Assembly (NCBI GenBank): GCA_021613375.1
Contig: CM038726.1
Coordinates: 4,621,062 to 4,685,061, forward strand
Reading direction: 5' to 3'
Length of the DNA: 64,000 nt
From: Megaleporinus macrocephalus
Taxonomy: Eukaryota > Chordata > Actinopteri > Characiformes > Anostomidae
A program made the position numbers and the translations under genes. The stretch's first letter is position 1, and every line of letters starts with the position of its first letter. The notes under the pieces were generated by a model. It did no database searches and was not told the origin of the DNA. It worked only from the letters and a program-made list of their open reading frames with translations. Below are positions 35,001 to 48,900 of the stretch, piece after piece.

Positions 35001-37612
35001 ATGTTAGCTTTACTCCCACTGATCTGAAGCTATGTATGTTAGCTTTACTCCCACTGATCTGGAGCTATGTATGTTAGCTTTACTCCCACTGATCTGAAGC
35101 TATGTATGTTAGCTTTACTCCCACTGATCTGAAGCTATGTATGTTAGCTTTACTCCCACTGATCTGGAGCTATGTATGTTAGCTTTACTCCCACTGATCT
35201 GGAGCAATGTATGTTAGCTTTACTCTCACTGATCTGGAGCTATGTATGTTAGCTTTACTCCCACTGATCTGGAGCTATGTATGTTAGCTTTACTCTCACT
35301 GATCCGGAGCAATGGATGTTAACTTTACTCTCACTGATCCAGACCAATGGATGTTAGCTTTACTCTCACTGATCTGGAGGTATAGATGTTAGCTTTACTC
35401 CCACTGATCTGGAGGTATAGATGTTAGCTTTACTCCCACTGATCTGGAGGTATAGATGTTAGCTTTACTCCCACTGATCTGAAGCTATGTATGTTAGCTT
35501 TACTCCCACTGATCTGAAGCTATGTATGTTAGCTTTACTCCCACTGATCTGGAGCTATGTATGTTAGCTTTACTCCCACTGATCTGGAGCAATGTATGTT
35601 AGCTTTACTCTCACTGATCTGGAGCTATGTATGTTAGCTTTACTCCCACTGATCTGAAGCTATGTATGTTAGCTTTACTCCCACTGATCTGGAGCTATGT
35701 ATGTTAGCTTTACTCCCACTGATCTGGAGCTATGTATGTTAGCTTTACTCCCACTGATCTGAAGCTATGTATGTTAGCTTTACTCCCACTGATCTGGAGC
35801 TATGTATGTTAGCTTTACTCCCACTGATCTGGAGCAATGTATGTTAGCTTTACTCCCACTGATCTGGAGGTATAGATGTTAGCTTTACTCCCACTGATCT
35901 GGAGGTATAGATGTTAGCTTTACTCCCACTGATCTGGAGCTATGTATGTTAGCTTTACTCCCACTGATCTGGAGCTATGTATGTTAGCTTTACTCTCACT
36001 GATCCAGACCAATGGATGTTAGCTTTACTCTCACTGATCTGGAGCAATGGATGTTAACTTTACTCTCACTGATCCAGACCAATGGATGTTAGCTTTACTC
36101 TCACTGATCTGGAGGTATAGATGTTAGCTTTACTCCCACTGATCTGGAGGTATAGATGTTAGCTTTACTCCCACTGATCTGGAGGTATAGATGTTAGCTT
36201 TACTCCCACTGATCTGGAGGTATAGATGTTAGCTTTACTCCCACTGGTCTGGAGGTATAGATGTTAGCTTTACTCCCACTGATCTGAAGCTATGTATGTT
36301 AGCTTTACTCCCACTGATCTGGAGCTATGTATGTTAGCTTTACTCTCACTGATCTGGAGCAATGGATGTTAACTTTACTCTCACTGATCCAGACCAATGG
36401 ATGTTAGCTTTACTCTCACTGATCTGGAGGTATAGATGTTAGCTTTACTCCCACTGATCTGGAGGTATAGATGTTAGCTTTACTCCCACTGATCTGGAGG
36501 TATAGATGTTAGCTTTACTCCCACTGATCTGGAGGTATAGATGTTAGCTTTACTCCCACTGATCTGGAGCTATGTATGTTAGCTTTACTCCCACTGATCT
36601 GAAGCTATGTATGTTAGCTTTACTCCCACTGATCTGGAGGTATAGATGTTAGCTTTACTCCCACTGATCTGAAGCTATGTATGTTAGCTTTACTCCCACT
36701 GATCTGGAGCTATGTATGTTAGCTTTACTCCCACTGATCTGAAGCTATGTATGTTAGCTTTACTCCCACTGATCTGGAGCTATGTATGTTAGCTTTACTC
36801 CCACTGATCTGGAGCAATGTATGTTAGCTTTACTCCCACTGATCTGAAGCTATGTATGTTAGCTTTACTCCCACTGATCTGGAGCAATGGATGTTAACTT
36901 TACTCTCACTGATCCAGACCAATGGATGTTAGCTTTACTCTCACTGATCTGGAGGTATAGATGTTAGCTTTACTCCCACTGATCTGGAGGTACAGATGTT
37001 AGCTTTACTCCTACTGATCTGAAGCTATGTATGTTAGCTTTACTCCCACTGATCAGGAGCTATGGATGTTAACTTTACTCTCACTGATCCAGACCAATGG
37101 ATGTTAGCTTTACTCTCACTGATCCAGACCAATGGATGTTAACTTTACTCTCACTGATCCAGACCAATGGATGTTAGCTTTACTCTCACTGATCTGAAGC
37201 ATGGATGTTAGCTTTACTCTCACGTCTCTGAAGCTATGTATGTTAGCTTTACTCCCACGTCTCTGAAGCTATGTATGTTAGCTTTACTCCCACTGATCTG
37301 GAGCAATGGATGTTAGCTTTACTCCTACTGATCTGGAGCAATGGATGTTAACTTTACTCTCACTGATCCAGACCAATGGATGTTAGCTTTACTCTCACTG
37401 ATCCAGACCAATGGATGTTAGCTTTACTCTCACTGATCTGAAGCATGGATGTTAGCTTTACTCTCACGTCTCTGAAGCTATGTATGTTAGCTTTACTCCC
37501 ACGTCTCTGAAGCTATGTATGTTAGCTTTACTCCCACTGATCTGGAGCAATGGATGTTAGCTTTACTCTTACTGATCTGGAGCAATAAATGTTAGCTTTA
37601 TTCTCACTAATC
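32059..37612. repeat. 5.5-kb minisatellite of 35-bp units
   Basis: About 158 tandem copies of TGATCTGGAGCTATGTATGT plus TAGCTTTACTCCCAC. Five common variants differ in the GGAGGTATAGATG / GAAGCTATGTATG / GGAGCTATGTATG / GGAGCAATGGATGTTAAC / CCAGACCAATGG segment and are arranged in recurring order. The unique AGCATTACTCCCAC variant at 33187 recurs at 34551, a spacing of 1364 bp, equal to 39 units minus the one base lost in a 34-bp unit near 34209. The right end (37200-37612) has degenerate units. Confidence 0.98.
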
Positions 37613-37983
37613 ATTTCCTTAACTACACCCCAACTGTTAGAGCTTTAGCACTTGGGGACTGGGCTTTAGCAGAGCCGCCGTGGTGTTGGTTCTGGTGAAT
37701 GTGGCCTGCAGGTTTGGCTCAGTATCTCTGTATCGATTCTGTTGTGTACGAACATAGGTGGGTAAAATACTCTCTAGGGAACGATGCAGAGGAGAGAGAG
37801 AGAGACAGACAGACAGAGAGAAGGAAGCAACAAAAGAAGACTTGCTTGTGGTTTGTAGGAGTGCTGTGTAGTCCACCTGAAGAACTTCAGTGTTCAGACC
37901 CACCATCTGACATCACACTGATTTTAGAGCAAACGATAGCACTGGCCTTACATTACTGAACACCTATTCTATTGTATTCAATT
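37613..37983. other. Short unique spacer
   Basis: 371 bp with a GAGAGAGAGACAGACAGACA stretch at 37794. An open frame on each strand lacks splice or homology support. Confidence 0.6.
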
Positions 37984-39735
37984 CTATTGTGTCATATTGT
38001 AATCTGGTTTATTCAGTTCTATTTTAGTTTATTCTATTACCAGTGGATATAAGACCTATTCTGTTCCATTCTGTTGTATTCTATTCTGTTGGTTCCATAT
38101 TCTATTCTACTGTACCTTCTTCTGTTCCACATGTCATATTCTGTTCTCTTCTATTCTATTCTGTTCCATTCTATTATTTTGCAACACTATGTTCTATATT
38201 ATTTTTAATATCTTACCATGTCATACTCTATTACAACGTATTCTATTATTAGATTTCTATTCTATTCTATTCTATTCTGTTATATCATATCTTCACTACT
38301 CTGCCATATTCCATTCTATTCTATTGCCACATTCTGTTTTAATATATTTTAATATACTCTACCATAACATATTCCATTCTATTCTATTCTATTCTATTTT
38401 ACTCTACTCTACTGCCATGATCTGTTCTATATTAGTTTTAATATCATACTGTATCATAACATATGTTGGTTCTATATTCTATTCTAGTGTACTTTGTTCT
38501 GTTCCAAATCTGTCATATTCTGACATATTCTATTCTATTCTATTCTATTCTATTCTGTTGTGTCATCTTGTCCACTACTCTGCTATATTCTACTCTACAC
38601 ATTTTCTTCTATGCTAGTTTTAATATCATACTGTATCACAACATATTCTATTCTGTTGGTTCTACATTCTATTCTAGTGTACTTTGATCTGTCCCACATC
38701 TGTCATATTCTGACATATTCTATTTTATTCTATTCTATTCTATTTTGTACTATCCTATTCTGTTCTATTCTATTCTGTTGTGTCATATTGTTTATTACTC
38801 TGCCGTATTCTACTCTACTCTATTGCCATGTTCTGTTCTATGCTAGTTTTAATATCATACTGTATCACAAAATTTTCTATTCTGTTGGTTCTATATTATA
38901 TTCTGGTGTACTTTGTTCTGTTCCACATCTGTCCTATTCTGTTCTGTTCTATTATTTTCTATTCTAATCTCTTAACATAATCTATTCTAATCTGTTGTGT
39001 TACATCATATTCTTCTCTGTCAGATTCTAGTCTATATTAGATTCCTGTGCACCACATCCTATATTTTATTCAAAATATTCTGTTCTGTTCTAATCTGTTC
39101 TATTCTATTATTTTGCCACACTATGTTCTATACTATTTTTAATATCTTACCATGTCATACTCTATTACAACGTATTCTATTATTAGATTTCTATTCTATT
39201 CTATTCTGTTATATCATGTCTTTACTACTCTGCCACATTCTATTCTTTTCTATTGCCACATTCTGTTTTAATATACTTTTAATATACTCTACCATAACAT
39301 ATTCTATTCTGTTCTACTCTACTGCCATGATCTGTTCTATACTAGTTTTAAAATCATACTGTATCACAACATTTTCTATTCTGTTGGTTCTATATTCTAT
39401 TCTGGTGTACTTTGTTCTGTTCCACATCTGTCCTATTCTGTTCTGTTCTATTATTTTCTATTCTAATCTCTATTACTCTTAACATAATCTATTCTAATCT
39501 GTTGTGTTACATCATATTCTTCTCTGTCAGATTCTAGTCTATATTAGATTCCCATGCACCACATCCTATATTTTATTCAAAATATTCTGTTCTCTTCTAA
39601 TCTTTTCTGTATCCTATCATATTTTACCGTACTCTCATCTATTGGTGCACATACTAAATTCATTTTTACTCGGCCACATTCTATATTAGCATGCCCATTC
39701 TATTCTGTCCTATCCCAGTATTTCAAAAGCGTATA
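37984..39735. repeat. TTCTA-rich pyrimidine satellite
   Basis: Irregular array of TTCTATTCTATTCTGTTGTA-type pentamer and decamer repeats. It contains large internal duplications: 38171-38340 recurs at 39105-39275 (about 934 bp apart), and 38991-39090 recurs at 39498-39597 (507 bp apart). Long open frames are by-products of the missing purines. Confidence 0.93.
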
Positions 39736-40004
39736 TCTTGTTTCATATTCTATCCATGTGAGGCTTTATTTCATTTCTTATAATGGGCTGAAGTCTTTTC
39801 AGCTGTGTTCTTTTGGCTGACTGTGGTTATTCTGAAGGGCTCGTCTATCCTGTCACATGATGCTCCAGTCTGCTCTTTTCCATTCCGCTCTATTCTGATA
39901 TAGTCCGTTCTGTTCGGACCTGACGGAGGTCTTTTATGCTCTAACCAGCTGAGTTAAGATGGCTGCTGTGCTCCTGTGACTGTTTGACTCCACATATGAC
40001 ACAC

Positions 40005-40007
<3 letters not shown>

Positions 40008-40042
<35 letters not shown>

Positions 40043-40044
40043 CG
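40008..40044. repeat. (GA)n microsatellite
   Basis: GAGAGAGA tract just left of the putative 40078 donor. In transcript sense it is a CT-rich stretch shortly after the donor. Confidence 0.95.
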
Positions 40045-40077
40045 AGGAAGAGAAAGGTGAGTTAATGAGAGTGTTAC

Positions 40078-40250
40078 CTGAGAAAGAGCAGAAGCGATGA
40101 TTCGGCGTCCCGCTGTGATTGGAGAACTGTGTGTCCTTTTGGAAGGGTTCCCGCCCCCCCTCCCCCCACCGGCTACGCTCGCCCAGCGCCGCCCCTCCCC
40201 TCCCCTCCGTGAGACAGCCTAGCCGACCAATCACAGGCTGTCCCCACACC
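40078..40250 (-). CDS. drp2: Candidate first (mostly non-coding) exon of drp2
   Basis: On the minus strand an open frame across GC-rich DNA ends at a CTCAG|GTAACA donor in phase 1, the phase needed by the exon at 20577-20689. It has no ATG in that frame, so if real it is more likely 5' UTR with translation beginning at MMPET in the next exon. The 5' end is not defined; 40250 is only where the frame could begin. The adjacent CCAAT/GC block supports a transcription start here. No homology evidence. Confidence 0.3.
40113..40236. promoter_or_regulatory. GC-rich block with inverted CCAAT boxes, possible bidirectional promoter
   Basis: The 10-mer CCAATCACAG occurs on the plus strand at 40227-40236 and on the minus strand at 40113-40122. 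It matches the NF-Y CCAAT consensus. Between them lies a C-rich, CpG-containing segment with several GGGGCGG/GGGGAGGG-type Sp-factor sites on the minus strand. It is the only such block in the 22 kb between the two genes. Inference only. Confidence 0.45.
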
Positions 40251-40261
40251 TGACCTTGCCT

Positions 40262-42109
<1,848 letters not shown>

Positions 42110-42478
42110 TTAATCATATGTCCAAAATTCCCACCTGTTCAGAACCATAACTGTGTCCAATAATCCCACCCATCTAGGACCCTAACTATGTGTCCAGTAA
42201 TACCACCCATCCAGACCCTAACTATGTGTCCAGTAATACCACCCATCCAGACCCTAACTATGTGTCCAGTAATACCACCCATTCAGACCACTAACCATGT
42301 GTCCAGTATTACCACCCATCCAAACCCTTAACTATGTCCAACAATACCATCCATCCAGACCCTTAATTATGTCCAACAATACCACCCATCCAGACCCTTA
42401 ACTGTGTCCAATAATACCACCCATCCAGACCCTTAACTGTGTCCAATAATACCACCCATCCAGACCCTTAACTGTGGG
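42110..42478. repeat. 35-bp minisatellite upstream of sptbn4 exons
   Basis: About ten copies of CCAGACCCTTAACTGTGTCC plus AATAATACCACCCAT. Unit length equals that of the 32-37.6 kb array but the sequence is unrelated. Confidence 0.93.
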
Positions 42479-42645
42479 TTAACTCTGGGATGAACACTTT
42501 ATGCTATTGAGAAGGTTGACATCAACAGAGTAACGACCAACAAATGCAACTTGCTTAAACATATTGTCTTTCTTTATCTTGTTGTGCTCTGCTCAGTACT
42601 CAGCAACTGTAACCGTAGACCAAATAACACATCTGAAATATGTAG

Positions 42646-42951
42646 GAGGGAGAGGAGCTGATCCAGGAGCAGCCAGAGCTCCGGCCGGTGGTTCAGCAGA
42701 AGCTGAAAGAGATGAGGGAATGCTGGACGCACCTGGAGAGCACCACCAAGGCCAAGGCTCGGCAGCTCTTTGAGACGCAGAACCATCGCACCTTAGAAGT
42801 TCCGCAGAGCCTGTCCGACCTCGACCAGCACCTGAATGTGCTCCAGGAGCAGCCTCCTCCGCATGGGACGACCACGGTCACCTCACCCATCACCCCCACC
42901 ACCCTGCTGCCCCCACGGGCCACCTTCAGCCAGCAGCTCCAGAGGATACAG
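42646..42951 (+). CDS. sptbn4: sptbn4 exon 1 of window
   Basis: 306 nt, phase 0 both ends. Acceptor AATATGTAG, donor GTCAGG. Begins EGEELIQEQPELRPVVQQKL and continues KEMRECWTHLESTTKAKARQ, the end of one spectrin repeat and the linker into the next (LFETQ ... SLSDLDQHL, aligning with LFDANRAELYTQTCDDLDQWL). The last 40 residues are Pro- and Thr-rich where other beta-spectrins have a regular helix. The exact acceptor is less certain than the rest. Confidence 0.85.
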
Positions 42952-45900
42952 GTCAGGCCAGCTCTTTTAAGATGTTACAGCTCAAATCGTAGGTCAACAT
43001 AGCTAATACAAATTCAACACTAGCCATTGAACCGCATGCCTGATTCATTCCACACTTGTCTCAAACCATGGGTAACACTGTCGCCTCAACGCAAGAAGGG
43101 TTGGATTCCCCAACCAGGCACCAAGGGTCCATTCTTTGTGGAGTCTGCCTGTTGCTCTCCAGTTTCCTCCCATAGTCCAAAGTGCAGTCAGGCAAACAGT
43201 AAATGGTAAATTGTCCCCTGTGCCCCCCTGTCCAGGGTGTATCCTGTCTTCTGGCCAACGAGGAACCAGGAGAATAAGCGTTGTAGATGAGTGAGTGGAC
43301 CCACATAAGAAAGTCTATTAGGTATTACTGAGCATCTCAACATGGTTTGAGGCAAGTCTGCAGTGACAGCCACGTAGATCTGTTACAAAACTAAAGAAAC
43401 AATAATACCTGACCCCAAAAATAGGTGATACAAGGCATGAAGGCATGAAAATGAAGTGGAGTCACATTTTTAGGATCCCTTCATACTTTGGACAGCGAGA
43501 GCGTAGGTGGCAGCGTTCTGGTCTGGGGAATGTTCTCGTGATATTCTCTGGACCCACTCATCCATGTGGAAGGCACTCATAACCCATTTGGGTCTGAATC
43601 CATCCTTGCAGATCACGTACACCATAAATGCTGATGGTCTTCACTGGGGCGCATATGATCTTCTGGCAAGACACTCCAACATGTCCCACGGCTAGAAATG
43701 TCCCACATTGGTTGGAAGAGCTGACCAAGACTTCCAAGTACTACCCTGGACCTCTAATTCCCCAGACTTGAACCCAACTGAGCATCTGTTGGACCACCTG
43801 GATGGTGGCGTTGGCTCTATGGATCCTCCTCCACGCTCCCTCCAGCAGCTGTGGGATGCACTGCAGTCAGCATGATACCTCCAGATACCTGTGACCACCT
43901 ACCAGGACCCTACTGAGTCTCCCAGTCCGTCCAGCTGCTGTCCGTGCTGCTGTCCGTGCTGCACCTAGATTATATAATAACATAATAATGTGACTCCACT
44001 GTGTACGTCTAATTAGGGTATACAGGGAAATTGTGTACGTATGTATTTCTGAATCAAGACTTTAGAGTTTAATTGATGAATCAGATAAATCTCTCTCTTT
44101 CTCTCTCTCTCTTTCTTTCTCTTTCTTTTTCTCTCTCAGTCAATGGAGGCTCAGATGCAGCTCTATCAGGGTGTAGGCGAACTGAGGGGCGGAGCCGATA
44201 TTGGCAGTCTGAGCGACGTGGGCATGGCCCATCGGCTGCATCACGGGCCAATGGGAGTTGAGGCTGAGGACCAAGGGGGTGTGGCCGAGACACGGATCGT
44301 GCGCCTGATCGAGCCGCTGAAAGAAAGGAGGCGGATCCTTCTGGCCTCCAAAGAGATGCATCAAGTCACGCAGGACCTGGAGGATGAGATCGTGAGTCCT
44401 TCTGGCCTTCCTTCTTTCGCTCTGTCCATCCGTACCACGACTGATAGGTAGTCCACAAGACAAGTCCATATTTAAACACAGAAAAGCTACTACTACTTTG
44501 TATCTACACTCACCGTCCACTTCATCAGCTCCACCTACCATATAGGAGCTCCACTTAAAGACTGTAGTTCATCTGATTCTCTGTATACTGTATATGGAGA
44601 ATCATCCACCAACCAAAACTATCCAGACAGCAGCGTCCTGTGACCACTGATGAAGGATGTTGATCCATCTTCAGCTTCAGCTTTGTTTCAACAACCTTCA
44701 GCAACATACTCATACTCGTTGATGACTAATGAGCACGCTCTTTTTTTTTTAACCACATTCCGTACAAGTGTTAATAATGTGCTGGACAGTTCTCAACCCA
44801 ATTCCAATAATTTCAACTTCTCCTTGGTTTCTTGCTTTGATGCTGGACAATTGGATAATTTGACCCACGGCCAGATGGAATACGTCTGGTGGTTTAAGGA
44901 ATATGACGCTACCCACCGCATTAGTTAAGGTTACAAGAATTGCTGCAGCTAAACAAAGCAATCAATTTAAAACCAACTGGTGATCATTCTTTGGCCGATC
45001 ACTATATATCTTTACGTAGCTCAGTAGCCTAATAGCCCAATAATGACATAATGCATATTAATATATAACATTACCATCACTTTGTCTCTCTCCAGGTGTG
45101 GATTCAGGAGCGACTGTCTTTTGCCTCCTCTAAGGAATATGGGACCAACCTCCAGAGCGTCCAGCAGCTTGTTAAAAGCCATGAGGTAAGACATGACAAC
45201 CCATTTTGGGTTATAACAAAAGGAATACCTCCTTCGTAGTTCCAACTTGCTGGTTAGACACTGTAGCTCATCTGTTGATCAGAGCTAGCTTGGATGGATA
45301 TTTTTTGTGGTCCACCATTAGACCGGATGTGGTCCAGTCTAATGGCGACACGGACGTATAGTATCTGGCCAACAGTGGTCAAAAACTGAGCAAAGGTTAT
45401 CTCGGCATAAGCTGACCCCAGATCTGTGTTCTCTCTATAAGATATATGACCTGATCCCTAGTACTTGGTGTCCAAACATATTTTGCTCAGGAAAAGCACA
45501 GTACGCTACAAGGCGAACAATGTTTATATGCCGTACTTGTATTTTTCCCAACATTTCATGATTGCGTTGGTCTATAAAAAGATCGGAGCGACTGAGGCGC
45601 TGTGTACATTCTGAATTATTGATTTATAGGACTGCTTTTGCCTTAAATGGCTTCCAACCCAAGCCGAATATGGCATGCATGGGTCTTTCAGAAACCGCCG
45701 CCGTAAATCATTCAGTGGCCATTCCGCAAGTTTTCACTGCTGTAGGTGTCAAAACCATCGCTGTTGAAAACTGCCTTTGGCTCACGTTGGATCGTATCCT
45801 AGTTCACGTCGCTTTTGATTGGTCGTGTAAGACTTTTCCTGATGTCTGTTTGTTCTGTCTGGCTGGCAGGTTTGACTGTTTCTGATTGGTTTGATTGACT

Positions 45901-48900
45901 GATCACAAGCAAAATCTTTAAACGTTGTTGGAGTTGGTAGAGTTGGTAAATGTACTGAAACTGGTCAGTGGTCCACACGGTCTTTTTAAAACTAACACAG
46001 ACTCATCATTGTCCTTGTCCGACAGGGAATGTGTGATATTATTATTATTGGATACAGTCTATAAGAACCTTAACCTTTAGTTTAAGGTCGTTTTCACACC
46101 TGTAGTTAGTTTCACTGGTCCGGATCAGTTAATGAGTTGGTTTACATGGAGCGTTTCTTCCTCGGTTAAGTTTGTTTCCTCAGAGTCAGTTTAAACCAGA
46201 CTAACTAGTGCTGGTGCGAAAACGCCCTAAGTCTACTTGTTAAAATAGTCTTAAGCATTTTTAGAATTTTTGCCATCTATAATTTTACATAGACAAACAT
46301 GTTTAGAAATATTGAACTCCATAGGCCTGGCTTCACACTCAATCCCTTACTCACTCAGGTTGAGTGCTGGCTGAAGATCCTCCACAAGAGGGCTCTAACA
46401 GAAAGGGAATTGTTTTTTGTCCCAGAGCTGGTGTAAGCATGGTGTCATGGGTAGTTTTTATGGCTGTGGTTAAAACAGCCTACTACGTACTGATTGTTCC
46501 CAAAAGAAGTAAGTAGGATGCAGTATGGGATAAGCATGAACGTTCCCAGTATACCAAAGAAACCCAAATGAGATACCACCCAGGACCTCAGTACTAGAGC
46601 ACTTCTTTACTTCTTCACTTCAGGATGACGTATTAACTAACATGAGTGACTGGATGGTTTTAATAGTCATGCATTCAGCCTTTCTATACATTCATAATGG
46701 GAAAAAATTACAGGAATTCATCCAAATGCTGCTGCAAACAATATAAGTTTTCTCTTGCTGGCCTTGAGTTGGGTTTGCTGACTTTGTCTATTCAAGACTG
46801 ACTGTGTATGTAACATGGTTCAAGCACAATTTACTACAGTTGGTCTCAGTCAAACAATTCGCTTAGCGTCAGGCTCCTGTGCAAAGTCACGCTGCTTATT
46901 ATTCAATTTAACTAGCTTATGTTACCACCTATGAATATAACAACCATTATACAGTATATACTGGAGCAGCATGCAGTACATAATGTATGATATTTCAAAC
47001 AGCCTTTATAACATGATGGCAAAACTCTAGAGGGCGCCGGCAAGTGAGTCCTCATTGAATGGAGTTGAAGGTAGTTATGGAGAGTCAATTCCAGAAGGGT
47101 TGATTCTGGGACTCTAGCATGTCTGGGAGTTTCATTGGCTTGACTCTTGGCCAGTGACTCTTTGACTTCCATATTTTTTTACCATAATCCACTCCAGGAA
47201 CGGAGGCAAGTATAAAGCAGTCCAAGTGCTTGAGTTTAAGAAGTGAGAGTTTAATTAGTAGATTTAGTTAACGCCAGCACTGCTAACCAGCTGCTGTAGC
47301 ACAACTTCTCAAAATGTTTTCTGTACACCCTGTGATTCTTCAATAAAAAATGATTAGAAACGATAATAATAATAATAATAATAATATGGTTACATCTCAG
47401 CTATAGCTCCACTTTACGATTGACTATTGACTCTCTTGGATGAAATTGAGAGGAGCCGAGGCGTGGATTCCATAGATTCCAGTGATGGGAGTTGAAAGTG
47501 TGAGAATTCCACACTTTCAACTCATGTTTTCAATTCCAGAAAACATGGAGTAAACAAAGCAGTCTGATGCCAATATTACCACAATTGAGTGCTGATTGGT
47601 TGCCAACCTCAGGCGTTTACTGATATCATTAATATATTCCACCCTGTGGGGGTATGGAAGGGGGGCTGGATCACGGGGTCCGAGAAAGTTCAGAGCGTAA
47701 GTGTTATGGTTTATATTGCAGCTTTATGAAAACTCAACTCAAAGCCCTTATAGGAAAGTATGTTTACTTAGCGGCCATGTTTGCCAACACTCACCCATTC
47801 CAGTCATGTTTCCATCCCATGTCTCGGAGTGTGGAGGAACCAAAATACACTAAACTGAAGGTCAAATAACAGTTTCATAAACATATTAGAAATGAATGAT
47901 AAAACTTGACACAACCTTAAAACCGCTAGCACAGATCTCCTGCTAGTGCTACAACATCATAGTCCGTTCCCTGCTCACCATAAAACCAGCAAGCTGATTG
48001 GCTCTTTTCTTGTCTAGATTTCAACCTCTGACTTTCAGGCGTGTCAAGTAACGAAATACAAATACTTTGTTACCTGACGTAAGTAGATGTTTTGGTTATT
48101 TAAACTTTATTGGAGTAATTATTTTTCAGCTGACTTTTTACTTCTACTCCTTACATTTACACTCCATTATCAGTACTTTCTACTCCTTACATTTACACTC
48201 CATTATCTGTACTTTCTACTCCTTACATTTACACTCCATTATCAGTACTTTCTACTCCTTACATTTACACTCCATTATCAGTACTTTCTACTCCTTACAT
48301 TTACACTCCATTATCTGTACTTTCTACTCCTTACATTTACACTCCATTATCAGTACTTTCTACTCCTTACATTTACACTCCATTATCAGTACTTTCTACT
48401 CCTTACATTTACACTCCATTATCAGTACTTTCTATTCCTTACATTTACACTCCATTATCTGTACTTTCTACTCCTTACATTTACACTCCATTATCAGTAC
48501 TTTCTACTCCTTACATTTACACTCCATTATCAGTGCTTTCTACTCCTTACAGTATTTTAGCCTGACATGTTTTTGGTCGGAGGTGAATCGGCGATCACTC
48601 AGCGCTCGCTTAGTCGTGTAGTGTGAACTGCCAACTAGTCACAGACTAATCGCAGATGCCCGGCAAACGGCTAGCATGTTTAATATCTAGTCCAGTTGCC
48701 AACTGTGACTCAACAGCAGTGTCAGCCAATGGGATCACATAGAGAGAGAACCGCGTCACCGTTGACGCAATCTATCTGAGGCTGCGGCGACGCGACAGTA
48801 GATGATGAGTACACCAACGGTAACCAATAGCAGCAAGAGGTTCTTGCTCTACTTGGACTCTACTTAGAACATTTGATAGAGCTTTGGTGAGAGCACCATC

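Noticed and set aside
32059..37612. Possible centromeric satellite
   Set aside because: 35-bp unit, only 5.5 kb, lying between two ordinary genes. Nothing indicates a centromere.
38043..39820. Several Tyr/Ile/Phe/Ser-rich frames of 60-160 codons
   Set aside because: Translation of the TTCTA satellite, which rarely forms stop codons on this strand. Overlapping frames all look alike.
45562..45885. 107-codon open frame on the plus strand as an extra sptbn4 exon
   Set aside because: No spectrin-like heptad pattern and no splice sites in phase. The flanking exons (45185 and 49375) already join in phase 0 with continuous homology.
48067..48621. Open frames of about 160-180 codons with a 12-residue period
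   Set aside because: Product of a 36-bp minisatellite, open in more than one frame.
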